Shown here in pieces: positions 23,441 through 31,810 of a stretch of 64,000 nt of DNA (its first letter is position 1; every line of letters starts with the position of its first letter). This DNA is from Methylorubrum thiocyanatum (lineage in GTDB: Bacteria; Pseudomonadota; Alphaproteobacteria; Rhizobiales; Beijerinckiaceae), in contig JACJIB010000006.1 of NCBI GenBank assembly GCA_014138645.1, forward strand, positions 248,001-312,000. Direction: 5' to 3'. The translations under genes and the position numbers were made by a program. The notes under the pieces were generated by a model. It had not been told where the DNA came from. It did no database searches and worked only from the letters and a program-made list of their open reading frames with translations.

Positions 23441-26428
23441 ATGGCACAGCCGTTCAGATTGTCCCGCGGCGGACGCATCGACCGCAGCCGCCCCATCGTC
23501 TTCACGTTCAACGGCAAGCCCGTCCACGGCTATGCCGGCGACACCGTCGCCTCGGCGCTCTTGGCCAACGGCATCCACCTCGTCGGGCGCTCGTTCAAGT
23601 ATCACCGCCCCCGCGGCATCCTGAGCCACGGCCCCGACGAGCCGAGCGCGCTGCTCTCCGTCGATCGCGGGCCCGGCCGGATCGACCCGAACAACCGCGC
23701 CTCCGTGGTCGAGGCGCGCTCGGGGCTCCGCACGACCTCGCAGAACCACTGGCCGTCGCTCGAATTCGATGTCGGCGCGGTCAACGACCTCTTGTCGCCG
23801 GTCTTCGTGGCGGGCTTCTACTACAAGACCTTCATGTGGCCCCGGACGTTCTGGGACCGGGTCTACGAGCCCTTCATCCGCGCCGCCGCCGGTCTCGGCA
23901 AGGCGCCGACGGTGGCCGATCCCGACCGCTACGCCAACCGCCACGCCCATTGCGACGTGCTGATCGTCGGCGCCGGCCCGGCGGGTCTCGCCGCCGCGCT
24001 CGCCGCCGCGCGCACCGGCAAGCGGGTGATCCTCGCCGACGAGGGCGCGGAGCCCGGCGGCGCGCTCCTGCACGACACGACGTCCGAGATCGACGGACGC
24101 CCGGCGGCCGACTGGCTCGCCCAGACGCTGGCCGAGCTCGATGCCCGCGAGAACGTCATCCTGCTGCCCCGGACCACCGCCTTCGGCTACTACAACCACA
24201 ACCACGTGGCGATGACCGAGCGCGTCACCGACCACCTGACCTCCGCCGCGGGCCAAGCGCCCCGCGAGCGCCTGTGGCAGGTGCGGGCGGAACAGGTCGT
24301 GCTCGCCGGCGGCGCCCATGAGCGCCCCCTCGTCTTCGCCGACAACGACCGGCCGGGCATCCTGCTCGCCGAAAGCGTGCGGGTCTTCCTCAACCGCTAC
24401 GGCGTGGCGCCGGGCCGCCGGCTCGTCTTCGCCACGAGCGGCGCCTCCGCCTACCGGGCCGCACTCGATGCGCGCGCGGCGGGCCTCGACGTCACCCTCG
24501 TCGACCTGCGCCTGGAAGCCGATTGCGGGCCGGAACTGGCGCAGCTGCGTGCGGCCGGGGCCGACGTGTTGACCGGGCACACCGTGGTCGGATCGAAGGG
24601 CCGCAAGCGCGTCACGGGTCTCATCGTGGCGCCTGTCGGGAGCGACGGCCGGTGCGGCGGCCGTCGCCTTCTCGCCTGCGATTGCGTCGGCATGTCCGGC
24701 GGCTGGACGCCCGCCGTCCACCTGTTCTCGCAGTCCCGCGGCAAGCTCGCCTACGACGAGGCGATCGATGCCTTCGTGCCGAGCCGCTCGGCGCAAGAGG
24801 AGCGCTCGGCGGGTGCGGCCCGCGGCACCTACGACCTCGCCGCCTGCCTTGGCGACGGCTTCGCCGCCGGCGCTGCCGCCGCGGGCTCCGAGGCACGTCA
24901 GGACTTCAAGGCGACGGCGACGCTCACAGGCTTCCAGCCGGTGCGGATCATGCCGACCGACGCCGACCCGACCAAGGTCCGCGCCTTCGTCGACTACCAG
25001 AACGACGTCACCGCCAAGGACATCAAGCTCGCTGTCCGCGAGGGCTTCCAGTCGATCGAGCACGTCAAGCGCTACACCACGACCGGCATGGCGACCGATC
25101 AGGGCAAGACCTCGAACATGAACGCCCTCGGCATCGTCGCCGGGCAGCTCGACAAGGCCCTGCCGGCGGTGGGCACCACCACCTTCCGGCCGCCCTACAC
25201 CCCGGTGACCTTCGGCGCCCTGGTGGGCCCCGCCCGCCACGCCCTGTTCGATCCGATCCGCACCACCCCGATCCACGAATGGGCGGAGGCGCACGGCGCC
25301 CTGTTCGAGAACGTCGCCCTGTGGCGGCGGGCCTGGTACTTCCCCAAGGACGGCGAGGATCTGCACGCGGCGGTCGCCCGCGAGTGCAAGGCGGTGCGCG
25401 AGGGCGTCGGCATCTTCGACGCCTCGACGCTGGGCAAGATCGAGATCGTCGGCCGGGACGCGGCCGAGTTCATGAACCGCCTCTACATCAACCCCTGGAC
25501 CAAGCTCGCCCCCGGACGCTGCCGCTACGGGCTGATGCTCAAGGAGGACGGCTACATCCTCGACGACGGCGTCGTCGCCCGCGTCTCGGACACCTGCTTC
25601 CACGTCACCACCACGACCGGCGGCGCCGCCCGCGTGCTGGCCCATATGGAGGACTACCTCCAGACCGAGTGGCCGGAGCTCGAGGTGTTCCTGACCTCGA
25701 CCACCGAGCAATGGGCGGTGATCGCGCTCCAGGGCCCGAAGGCCCGCGACGTGATCGCGCCGCTGGTCGACGGCATCGATCTCTCGCCGGAGGCCTTTCC
25801 GCATATGGCGATGCGCTCGGGCACGATCTGCGGCGTGCCGACCCGGCTGTTCCGGGTCTCGTTCACCGGCGAGCTCGGCTTCGAGATCAACGTCCCCTCC
25901 GACCACGCCCGCGCGGTCTGGGAGGCGGTGTTCGAGGCGGGCCGGGCTCACGGCATCACGCCCTACGGCACCGAGACGATGCACGTGCTGCGCGCCGAGA
26001 AGGGCTACATCATCGTCGGCCAGGAAACCGACGGCACGGTGACCCCGGACGATGTCGGCATGGCTGGGATGATCCCGAAGGCCAAGGGGGACTTCGTCGG
26101 CAAGCGCTCGCTGGCGCGCCCCGACGTGGTGGCGTCGGGCCGCAAGCAGCTCGTCGGGCTCGTGACCGACGATCCCAAGCTCGTCCTCGACGAGGGCGCG
26201 CAGATCGTAACGGACACCGGTCAGCCGATCCCGATGCGCATGCTCGGCCACGTCACGTCGAGCTACTGGAGCGCCAATTGCGGACGCTCCATCGCGCTCG
26301 CCCTGGTCGAGGGCGGCCGCGCGCGGATGAACGGGCATCTCCACGTCACCACGCCGGACGGCTTCACCCGCGTCACCGTCTGCGAACCGGTCTTCTTCGA
26401 CGTCAAGGGGGAGCGCATCCATGCTTGA
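23441..26428 (+). CDS. soxA: Sarcosine oxidase, alpha subunit
   Basis: 995 residues in the usual order: a ferredoxin-like N-terminal domain without the cluster cysteines (GKPVHGYAGDTVASALLANG), a Rossmann NAD-binding domain (GAGPAGLAAALAAARTGKR near residue 182), and a C-terminal aminomethyltransferase-like folate domain (from about residue 600; conserved FTGELGFEINVP). It binds NAD+ and tetrahydrofolate and builds 5,10-methylene-THF from the sarcosine methyl group. Stop and next start overlap by eight bases. Confidence 0.95.
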   Translation: MAQPFRLSRGGRIDRSRPIVFTFNGKPVHGYAGDTVASALLANGIHLVGRSFKYHRPRGILSHGPDEPSALLSVDRGPGRIDPNNRASVVEARSGLRTTSQNHWPSLEFDVGAVNDLLSPVFVAGFYYKTFMWPRTFWDRVYEPFIRAAAGLGKAPTVADPDRYANRHAHCDVLIVGAGPAGLAAALAAARTGKRVILADEGAEPGGALLHDTTSEIDGRPAADWLAQTLAELDARENVILLPRTTAFGYYNHNHVAMTERVTDHLTSAAGQAPRERLWQVRAEQVVLAGGAHERPLVFADNDRPGILLAESVRVFLNRYGVAPGRRLVFATSGASAYRAALDARAAGLDVTLVDLRLEADCGPELAQLRAAGADVLTGHTVVGSKGRKRVTGLIVAPVGSDGRCGGRRLLACDCVGMSGGWTPAVHLFSQSRGKLAYDEAIDAFVPSRSAQEERSAGAARGTYDLAACLGDGFAAGAAAAGSEARQDFKATATLTGFQPVRIMPTDADPTKVRAFVDYQNDVTAKDIKLAVREGFQSIEHVKRYTTTGMATDQGKTSNMNALGIVAGQLDKALPAVGTTTFRPPYTPVTFGALVGPARHALFDPIRTTPIHEWAEAHGALFENVALWRRAWYFPKDGEDLHAAVARECKAVREGVGIFDASTLGKIEIVGRDAAEFMNRLYINPWTKLAPGRCRYGLMLKEDGYILDDGVVARVSDTCFHVTTTTGGAARVLAHMEDYLQTEWPELEVFLTSTTEQWAVIALQGPKARDVIAPLVDGIDLSPEAFPHMAMRSGTICGVPTRLFRVSFTGELGFEINVPSDHARAVWEAVFEAGRAHGITPYGTETMHVLRAEKGYIIVGQETDGTVTPDDVGMAGMIPKAKGDFVGKRSLARPDVVASGRKQLVGLVTDDPKLVLDEGAQIVTDTGQPIPMRMLGHVTSSYWSANCGRSIALALVEGGRARMNGHLHVTTPDGFTRVTVCEPVFFDVKGERIHA

Positions 26429-27011
26429 GACCCGCTACCGCGCCGCCCGCGCCCTGCCGCTCGGCGCCATCTCCCGCCCCGCGGCCACCGGTTCGGGCGT
26501 CTCGGTCCGGCCCGCCGGTGCCGAGACGCGCTTTTCCCTGCGGGCGCGGTTCGCCACCGGCACCGCCCTGAAAGTGGCGGGCATCGCGCTCGATGCGCCG
26601 ATCAACACCGTCGGCAGCGACGGCGAGGTCTGGATCGCCCGGCTCGGACCCGACGAGTGGCTCGTCGGCGGCCCCGAGGCCGATGCCGACCTGCTGCAGG
26701 GCCGCATCCACGAGGCGCTCGCCGGGCTGCCGCATTCCCTCGTCGACGTCTCGCACCGCAATGTCGGCATCGACGTCTCGGGCCGGCAGGCGGCGGCGGT
26801 GCTCAATGCCGGCTGCCCGCTCGACCTGTCCGAGGCCGCCTTCCCGCCGGGCAGCGCCACCCGCACCCTGCTCGGCAAGGCCGAGATCGTGCTGATCCGC
26901 GCCACCGCCGCGCCGCTCTACCGCGTCGAGTGCTGGCGTTCGTTCTCGACCTACGTCCACGGCTTCCTCAATGAGGCCGTGTTCGGGGCCGAAGGGTCCG
27001 CCGCGCTCTGA
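26421..27011 (+). CDS. soxG: Sarcosine oxidase, gamma subunit
   Basis: 196 residues with the SoxG/GcvT-like fold: LGPDEWLVGGPE near residue 74, SLVDVSHRNVGIDVSG near 110, and a C-terminal CWRSFSTYVHGFLNEAV. The gene starts within the last codons of soxA and closes the four-subunit operon. The next gene, serine dehydratase, starts 156 bases on. Confidence 0.93.
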   Translation: MLETRYRAARALPLGAISRPAATGSGVSVRPAGAETRFSLRARFATGTALKVAGIALDAPINTVGSDGEVWIARLGPDEWLVGGPEADADLLQGRIHEALAGLPHSLVDVSHRNVGIDVSGRQAAAVLNAGCPLDLSEAAFPPGSATRTLLGKAEIVLIRATAAPLYRVECWRSFSTYVHGFLNEAVFGAEGSAAL

Positions 27012-27167
27012 GGCGGGATCGAGGCGGGATTGATACACGCTGACGGCGAGACCATCTCCTCGCCGATAGCCCCGCGCGAAATCCCGCCCCCTGTCGTGAC
27101 GCGCGTCTTCCCCCGAACTTGCATCCGCTCGCGGGCGAGGCGTCTTTTTGAGAGAGCAACGGACCCG

Positions 27168-28526
27168 ATGATCAGCACCTTCGATCTGTTCAAGATCGGG
27201 ATCGGTCCGTCGAGCTCCCACACCGTCGGGCCGATGGTCGCCGCGCGCCGGTTCCGTGAGACCGTGCTCGCCCGCACCGGCGTCGCCCGGATCAGCGCCG
27301 AGATCTACGGCTCGCTCGCCTGGACCGGCCGCGGCCACGGCACCGACACGGCGATCCTGCTCGGGCTCCTGGGCCACGCGCCCGCCACCATCGACCCGGA
27401 TCTCACCACATCGCTCTCCGACGCCCTGCGCCGCACCGGCGATCTCGGCATTCCGGGCGTCCATTTCGAGCCCGAGCGCGATCTCGTCTTCAACTTCAAG
27501 GACATCCTGCCGCTGCACACCAACGGCATGCGTTTTCGCGCCTACGATGCCAGGGATGCGCTCCTCGAAGACCAGATCTTCTACTCGATCGGCGGCGGCT
27601 TCGTCGTCACCGCCGCGGAAGCGGAGGCCGCCTCGGCCGGAGACGCGCAGGCGGAGCCGCCGCTGGCTTTCGGCAGCGGGCGCGAACTCCTCGACCTGAC
27701 CCTGCGCACCGGGCTGACGATCCCGCAGATCCAGCTCGCCAACGAGCTGACCCTGCGCCCGCGCGAAGCCGTCGATGCCGGCCTCGACGCGATCCGCGAC
27801 GCGATGTTCGCCTGCATCGAGCGCGGCCTGCGCATGGACGGCGAATTGCCCGGCGGCCTGCGGGTGCGGCGACGCGCCAAGCGGCTGCACGCCTCGCTGG
27901 AGGCGACCAAGCTCGCCAACAGCCGCCCGGCCCACGAGATCATGGACTGGATCAGCCTCTACGCGCTCGCCGTGAACGAGGAGAACGCGTCGGGCGGCCG
28001 GGTGGTGACGGCGCCGACCAATGGCGCGGCCGGGATCGTGCCCGCGGTTCTGCGCTACACCCGCGACTTCTGCCCCGACTGGAACGACGAGCGCGGGCGC
28101 GACTTCCTGCTCACCGCCGCCGCCATCGGCGGGCTGATCAAGGCGCGGGCCTCGATCTCGGGGGCGGAGGTCGGCTGCCAGGGCGAGGTCGGTTCGGCCG
28201 CGGCAATGGCGGCAGCGGGTCTCACCGCAGCGCTCGGCGGCTCGGCCTTCCAGATCGAGAACGCCGCCGAGATCGCCATGGAGCATCATCTCGGCATGAC
28301 CTGCGATCCGATCGCCGGCCTCGTTCAGGTCCCCTGCATCGAGCGCAACGCCTTCGGCGCCAACAAAGCAGTGGTGGCGGCCTCGCTCTCGCTGCGCGGT
28401 GACGGCCAGCACCGGGTGAGCCTCGACGAGGTGATCGAGACCATGCGCCAGACCGGCCACGACATGCAGGCCAAGTACAAGGAGACCTCGCTCGGCGGGC
28501 TGGCCGTCAACGTCGCCGCCTGCTGA
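27168..28526 (+). CDS. sdaA: L-serine ammonia-lyase, iron-sulfur type
   Basis: 452 residues, single-chain SdaA type: an N-terminal beta domain (KIGIGPSSSHTVGPM) and a C-terminal alpha domain with the three cysteines that hold the [4Fe-4S] cluster (VGCQGEVGSA, MTCDPIAG, VPCIERNAFGA). It converts L-serine to pyruvate and ammonia. Following soxBDAG, it finishes betaine breakdown: glycine plus a C1 unit gives serine, then pyruvate. The glyA gene needed between them is not in the window. An ATG at 27168 is preferred; an in-frame upstream extension has no family similarity. Confidence 0.94.
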   Translation: MISTFDLFKIGIGPSSSHTVGPMVAARRFRETVLARTGVARISAEIYGSLAWTGRGHGTDTAILLGLLGHAPATIDPDLTTSLSDALRRTGDLGIPGVHFEPERDLVFNFKDILPLHTNGMRFRAYDARDALLEDQIFYSIGGGFVVTAAEAEAASAGDAQAEPPLAFGSGRELLDLTLRTGLTIPQIQLANELTLRPREAVDAGLDAIRDAMFACIERGLRMDGELPGGLRVRRRAKRLHASLEATKLANSRPAHEIMDWISLYALAVNEENASGGRVVTAPTNGAAGIVPAVLRYTRDFCPDWNDERGRDFLLTAAAIGGLIKARASISGAEVGCQGEVGSAAAMAAAGLTAALGGSAFQIENAAEIAMEHHLGMTCDPIAGLVQVPCIERNAFGANKAVVAASLSLRGDGQHRVSLDEVIETMRQTGHDMQAKYKETSLGGLAVNVAAC

Positions 28527-28612
28527 GGACACGCTCGGGCTTTCGCCCCGCGAAGCGACCGATCGGCCTTGGCCGGGCCTTCCCCGATCCATTCGGCCGT
28601 GACCGACCCCGC

Positions 28613-28647
28613 CCCCCTCTTCCGAACCCCGGGAGAGGGGGTTTTTT
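28613..28647 (+). terminator. Rho-independent terminator of sdaA
   Basis: A GC-rich stem (CCCCCTCT/AGAGGGGG, extended inside by three weaker pairs) followed by six T residues, about 90 bases after the stop. The 240 bases from here to the next gene hold an AT-rich promoter-like stretch near 28730-28790 and nothing else that I recognise. Confidence 0.85.
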
Positions 28648-28887
28648 CGTGTCGCAGGGGCAGGTTTCCTCAAGCGCGGCTCCCAGCAGACGATCATTCC
28701 AGCGGCCGGCGCATGCACAGTAGGTAAGCAAGCTGCTGAAAGATGGTATTTTATGCGCAATGCATGCGCATCAAGCAGAGCAGATCCCAAGCATCCGCGC
28801 TCCTCCGAGGACTGAGGAAGGCTCATAGGAAGTGAAGCGCGAGCCGTCCTCGTCTTGATCAGCGACGGCGCGATCGAGGCTCACCCG

Positions 28888-29109
28888 ATGTTCAGCAAAG
28901 TTTTCGAAAGTGTTCGTGCCCATCTTCGCGCCAAGGCCGACGAAGAGGCACTGATGAGCCTGAGCGACGCGGCGCTCGACGACATCGGCCTGACCCGCGG
29001 CGCGGTGTCGGGGTTGCAGACCGGCTCCGATCCGGTCCGCCCCAAGGCTGTCCGCGTCGCCCCTCTCTTCGCGGCGCTTGCCTTTCCGACCGCTCTGCAG
29101 GGCGCCTGA
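28888..29109 (+). CDS. DUF1127 small protein
   Basis: 73 residues. The middle (LMSLSDAALDDIGLTRGAV) is the DUF1127 signature: a short helix ending in a Leu-x-Asp-Ile-Gly-Leu/Ile-x-Arg motif. A C-terminal hydrophobic tail of about 25 residues follows. Small DUF1127 proteins have been linked in other alphaproteobacteria to RNA-binding and to phosphate or carbon regulation. GAGG sits eight bases before the ATG. Confidence 0.7.
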   Translation: MFSKVFESVRAHLRAKADEEALMSLSDAALDDIGLTRGAVSGLQTGSDPVRPKAVRVAPLFAALAFPTALQGA

Positions 29110-29168
29110 ACGGCCGGCGCGGCGACCCGTCCGGGTCTCCCACATCGAAGACCGACCGACATGACAAC

Positions 29169-29225
29169 GGCCTCGACGACCCTTCTCGAGCGATCGCGCG
29201 GCGATCGGGAAGGGCCGTCGAGGCC
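29169..29225. terminator. Long bidirectional hairpin between convergent genes
   Basis: A 57-base imperfect palindrome with paired blocks of 10 bp (GGCCTCGACG), 6 bp (CCCTTC) and 7 bp (CGATCGC) around a 3-base loop, broken only by small bulges. It sits between the convergent DUF1127 and tRNA-editing genes and probably ends both transcripts, although no U-run follows. Confidence 0.55.
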
Positions 29226-29262
29226 GCTGTCTGTTCGGGCCCGTGGGGCCAGGCCGGCGCCC

Positions 29263-29772
29263 TCAGGCCGCCGCGCTCTCCGGCAAGGCGACGGGCGTGG
29301 GCTCGTGCCCTTCCGCCCGCAGGGCCTGCATCAGGTCGGCCGGGACGAGGGACAGCGTGCGCGTGCTGACCAGCGGGTGGATGTTGACCCGCGTCTCGTC
29401 GAGCAGGCTGTCCTGGATGAACACCCGCACGCTGCCCGGCGCGGCGTTGAGCGCGGCGAGCGGTGACACGGCCCCGCTCTCGACGCCGAGATGTTCGCGC
29501 AGCGCTTCGGGACTGGCGAAGGAGAGGCCGCCGCGCGCGCCGAGCACCGAGCGGAACGCCTTGAGATCGACCTGGGCGTCATGCTGGAGCGTGACGAGGA
29601 AGTAGGTCTTCTTCCCGTCGCGCAGGAACAGGTTCTTGGTGTGCGCGCCGGCGATGTCGCCGCAGACCGCCATCATCGCCTCGACGGTGAGAACGGCTTC
29701 GTGCTCGTAGAGCTTGTAGGCGATGCCGCGCTCGCGCAGGCGGGTCAGGAGGTCGTCCGGGCTCAGGGGCAT
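29263..29772 (-). CDS. YbaK/ProX-type aminoacyl-tRNA deacylase
   Basis: 169 residues of the YbaK/EbsC editing fold: the KNLFLRDGKKTYFLVTLQHD block with the conserved Lys near residue 46, and late GSVRVFIQDSLL and VNIHPLVSTRTLSL motifs. The protein resembles the ProX (PrdX) free-standing editing factors that hydrolyse Ala-tRNA(Pro), not the longer ProRS insert. It lies 20 bases beyond the etfB stop, on the same strand, so it may be read from the betaine operon without a functional link. Confidence 0.85.
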   Translation of the reverse strand: MPLSPDDLLTRLRERGIAYKLYEHEAVLTVEAMMAVCGDIAGAHTKNLFLRDGKKTYFLVTLQHDAQVDLKAFRSVLGARGGLSFASPEALREHLGVESGAVSPLAALNAAPGSVRVFIQDSLLDETRVNIHPLVSTRTLSLVPADLMQALRAEGHEPTPVALPESAAA

Positions 29773-29792
29773 GGGGTGTCGTTCCGCTCGGG

Positions 29793-30584
29793 TCAGGTCT
29801 TCGGTGCCGCCGGCGCGGCAAGCACGCCGATCTGCCGGAGATAGGCCAGGATCTCGCGCGCCGCGTCCTCGGGATCGGGCTGGATCAGGAGCCGGCCGCT
29901 CGCGGCCGCGCCGGACTCGCCGGTGGCCGCCTTCAGCCGCTCCGCCGCCGAGCCGCCGGTGGGCGCGCCCTTCACGACCTTGGGCCGGCGACGATAGGGC
30001 CGCTCCTCCACCGCGACGGCGGGCGCCGGGATCGCGGCCGCCGCCGCCGCCAGCGCCGCGACGGTGCCGCGGCGGGCCCGGCCGTAGGCGTAGGCGAGGG
30101 GGGCCGGGGCGTCGGAGTGGCAGGTGACGACGACCGGCCCCTGCACCCGCACCCGGCGCAGCGCGCCACGGCCGAGGCTCTGGTCGAGGCGCAGCGCGCC
30201 GTCTTCGGCCGCCGCCGCAACGACATCGGAGACCAGCGGCAGCGAGAGGGTGCGGGCCAGGGCGTAGGGCACGAGGCCGCTCTCCTCGCCGCCCTGGCTG
30301 CGCCGCCCGGCCAGGACGATGTCGGGCGCACACGCCGCGAGCCGCTCGGCGAGCGCCGGCACCGGATCGTCGCCGGCCGCGACGGCGACGTGCTCGATGC
30401 GGGGCAGGCCCTGGCCCAAAGCCTCGGCGATTGCGGCGGCGTCCGGCCCGGCATGCAGGCCGAAGAGGTCGGAGACCTCGCCGAGCCCGGCGCCCATCCG
30501 GATCGCCTGCGCCTCGATCCGCGGCAGCACCGGGGCCCCGGAGACGGGATGGAGCCCGGCGGAGAGAAGGACCGCGATCCTCAT
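29793..30584 (-). CDS. etfB: Electron-transfer flavoprotein, beta subunit (dgc-associated)
   Basis: 263 residues with the ETF-beta core: an N-terminal strand MRIAVLLSAGLHPVSG, an AACAPDIVLAGRRSQGGEESG nucleotide-binding block and LPLVSDV. The C-terminal 60 residues are Ala-rich and basic (PYRRRPKVVKGAP). In gbc-dgc clusters this ETF accepts electrons from dimethylglycine demethylase. The ATG overlaps the upstream gene's stop in ATGA. The family is more divergent than the housekeeping fatty-acid ETF. Confidence 0.85.
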   Translation of the reverse strand: MRIAVLLSAGLHPVSGAPVLPRIEAQAIRMGAGLGEVSDLFGLHAGPDAAAIAEALGQGLPRIEHVAVAAGDDPVPALAERLAACAPDIVLAGRRSQGGEESGLVPYALARTLSLPLVSDVVAAAAEDGALRLDQSLGRGALRRVRVQGPVVVTCHSDAPAPLAYAYGRARRGTVAALAAAAAAIPAPAVAVEERPYRRRPKVVKGAPTGGSAAERLKAATGESGAAASGRLLIQPDPEDAAREILAYLRQIGVLAAPAAPKT

Positions 30585-31810
30585 GACGTCCCCCCGGCCG
30601 TTGCCTGCTCCGCTTCCTCGGCGAGCCGTCTGAGCAGCGCGGGCATCACGGCCTGAGCATCCTGCACCACGGCCAGACCCGCCCGCTCGATCATCGCCGC
30701 ATGCAGATCGGTGTTGACCGCCACCACGTGCTCGCAGCCGGCCACGCCCTGGAGGTGCTGCGGCGCGCCGGAAATGCCGAGCGCGAAGTAGCAGGTCGCC
30801 GCGAGCACCGTGCCCGAGGCGCCGACCTGGCTATGGCGCGGCATCAAGCCGGCATCGCACAGCACGCGGCTCGCACCGGGCGTCGCGTGAAGCGCCGCCG
30901 CCACCTGCCGGAAGGTGTCGAGATCGGTGAGCCCGTTGCCGGCCGACACGACGAACTCCGCCAGCGACAACGGCACGGTGGCCGGATCGGCCGGGATGCG
31001 GGTCGCCGACACGATGCCTTTGGCGGTTTCGGCCGGCGCGGAGCCCTCGAAGGGGAGGGCGCGCGCCTCCCGCGGCGGGCCGCCATACTCGGCGACCGCG
31101 TCCGCCGCCACGGTGGCGAGTCGGGGCGGGGCGAGGCTCTGCTCGACCCGGCGTCCCCTGGCCGGGCGGACGAGACCCTTGGCGGCCACCACCTCGGCAT
31201 TGGTGAACAGGGCCTCGCCCAGGCTCACCGCGACGCGGCGGGCGCAATCGCCGCCATCGAGGGATTCCGGGAACAGGGCGTGGCGCGCGTCGAGCGCTGC
31301 CAGCGCGGCCTCGACGCGGGCGGCACGCCCCCCCGGATCGTAGCCCTCCGCACCGTCGAGCCGGAGCACCCGGTCGGCGCCCGCCGCACCGAGGCCCTCA
31401 CAATCGCCGTCCACGATGACCGCGACGGCGCCCTCGCGCCCGGCGAGCGCCCGGGCGGCGCCGATCACCTGCCGGTCATGGCCCGAGAGACGGCCGCCGG
31501 GGGCGTCCGGCACCACCGCGACGAGGAAGGCGGGCGTCTCGACGACGACCGTCTTCGGCGCTTCCGCCACGGGCGCGGCCCGGGGTGCGGCGGTGACGGC
31601 CTCGCCCATCGGGCGGCCGACCTGGCTGAGGTCGAAGCGCGGCCGGGCTCCGCCGCCGACGCGCTGCGCCTCGCGCTCGGCCCGCGGGTCGCGGCGGAGC
31701 CGGCCGGAACCGGTCGCCCGGCGCGTGCGGTCGTAGCGGGGGCGGGGGCCCTGGCCGACGGTGAGGTGGGCCGCCCGCTCGGCCCGTGGGTCGCGGCGAG
31801 GGCGGCTCAT
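30581..31810 (-). CDS. etfA: Electron-transfer flavoprotein, alpha subunit (dgc-associated), with basic N-terminal extension
   Basis: 409 residues. The C-terminal FixB/ETF-alpha FAD domain is well conserved (QVGASGTVLAATCYFALGIS, AGCEHVVAVNTD). The first 100 residues are unusual: an Arg/Ala/Pro-rich extension with two similar copies of about 22 residues, RRDPRAER...RPRYD (5-27) and RRDPRAER...RPRFD (39-60). The gene overlaps dgcB and etfB by four bases on each side (ATGA). The subunit should bind FAD and pass electrons toward the quinone pool. The extension may dock on a partner; this is a guess. Confidence 0.88.
   Translation of the reverse strand: MSRPRRDPRAERAAHLTVGQGPRPRYDRTRRATGSGRLRRDPRAEREAQRVGGGARPRFDLSQVGRPMGEAVTAAPRAAPVAEAPKTVVVETPAFLVAVVPDAPGGRLSGHDRQVIGAARALAGREGAVAVIVDGDCEGLGAAGADRVLRLDGAEGYDPGGRAARVEAALAALDARHALFPESLDGGDCARRVAVSLGEALFTNAEVVAAKGLVRPARGRRVEQSLAPPRLATVAADAVAEYGGPPREARALPFEGSAPAETAKGIVSATRIPADPATVPLSLAEFVVSAGNGLTDLDTFRQVAAALHATPGASRVLCDAGLMPRHSQVGASGTVLAATCYFALGISGAPQHLQGVAGCEHVVAVNTDLHAAMIERAGLAVVQDAQAVMPALLRRLAEEAEQATAGGTS

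Noticed and set aside
27012..27167. Possible glycine riboswitch before sdaA
   Set aside because: The gap is short and lacks the paired conserved core of the glycine aptamer; no supporting structure was found.
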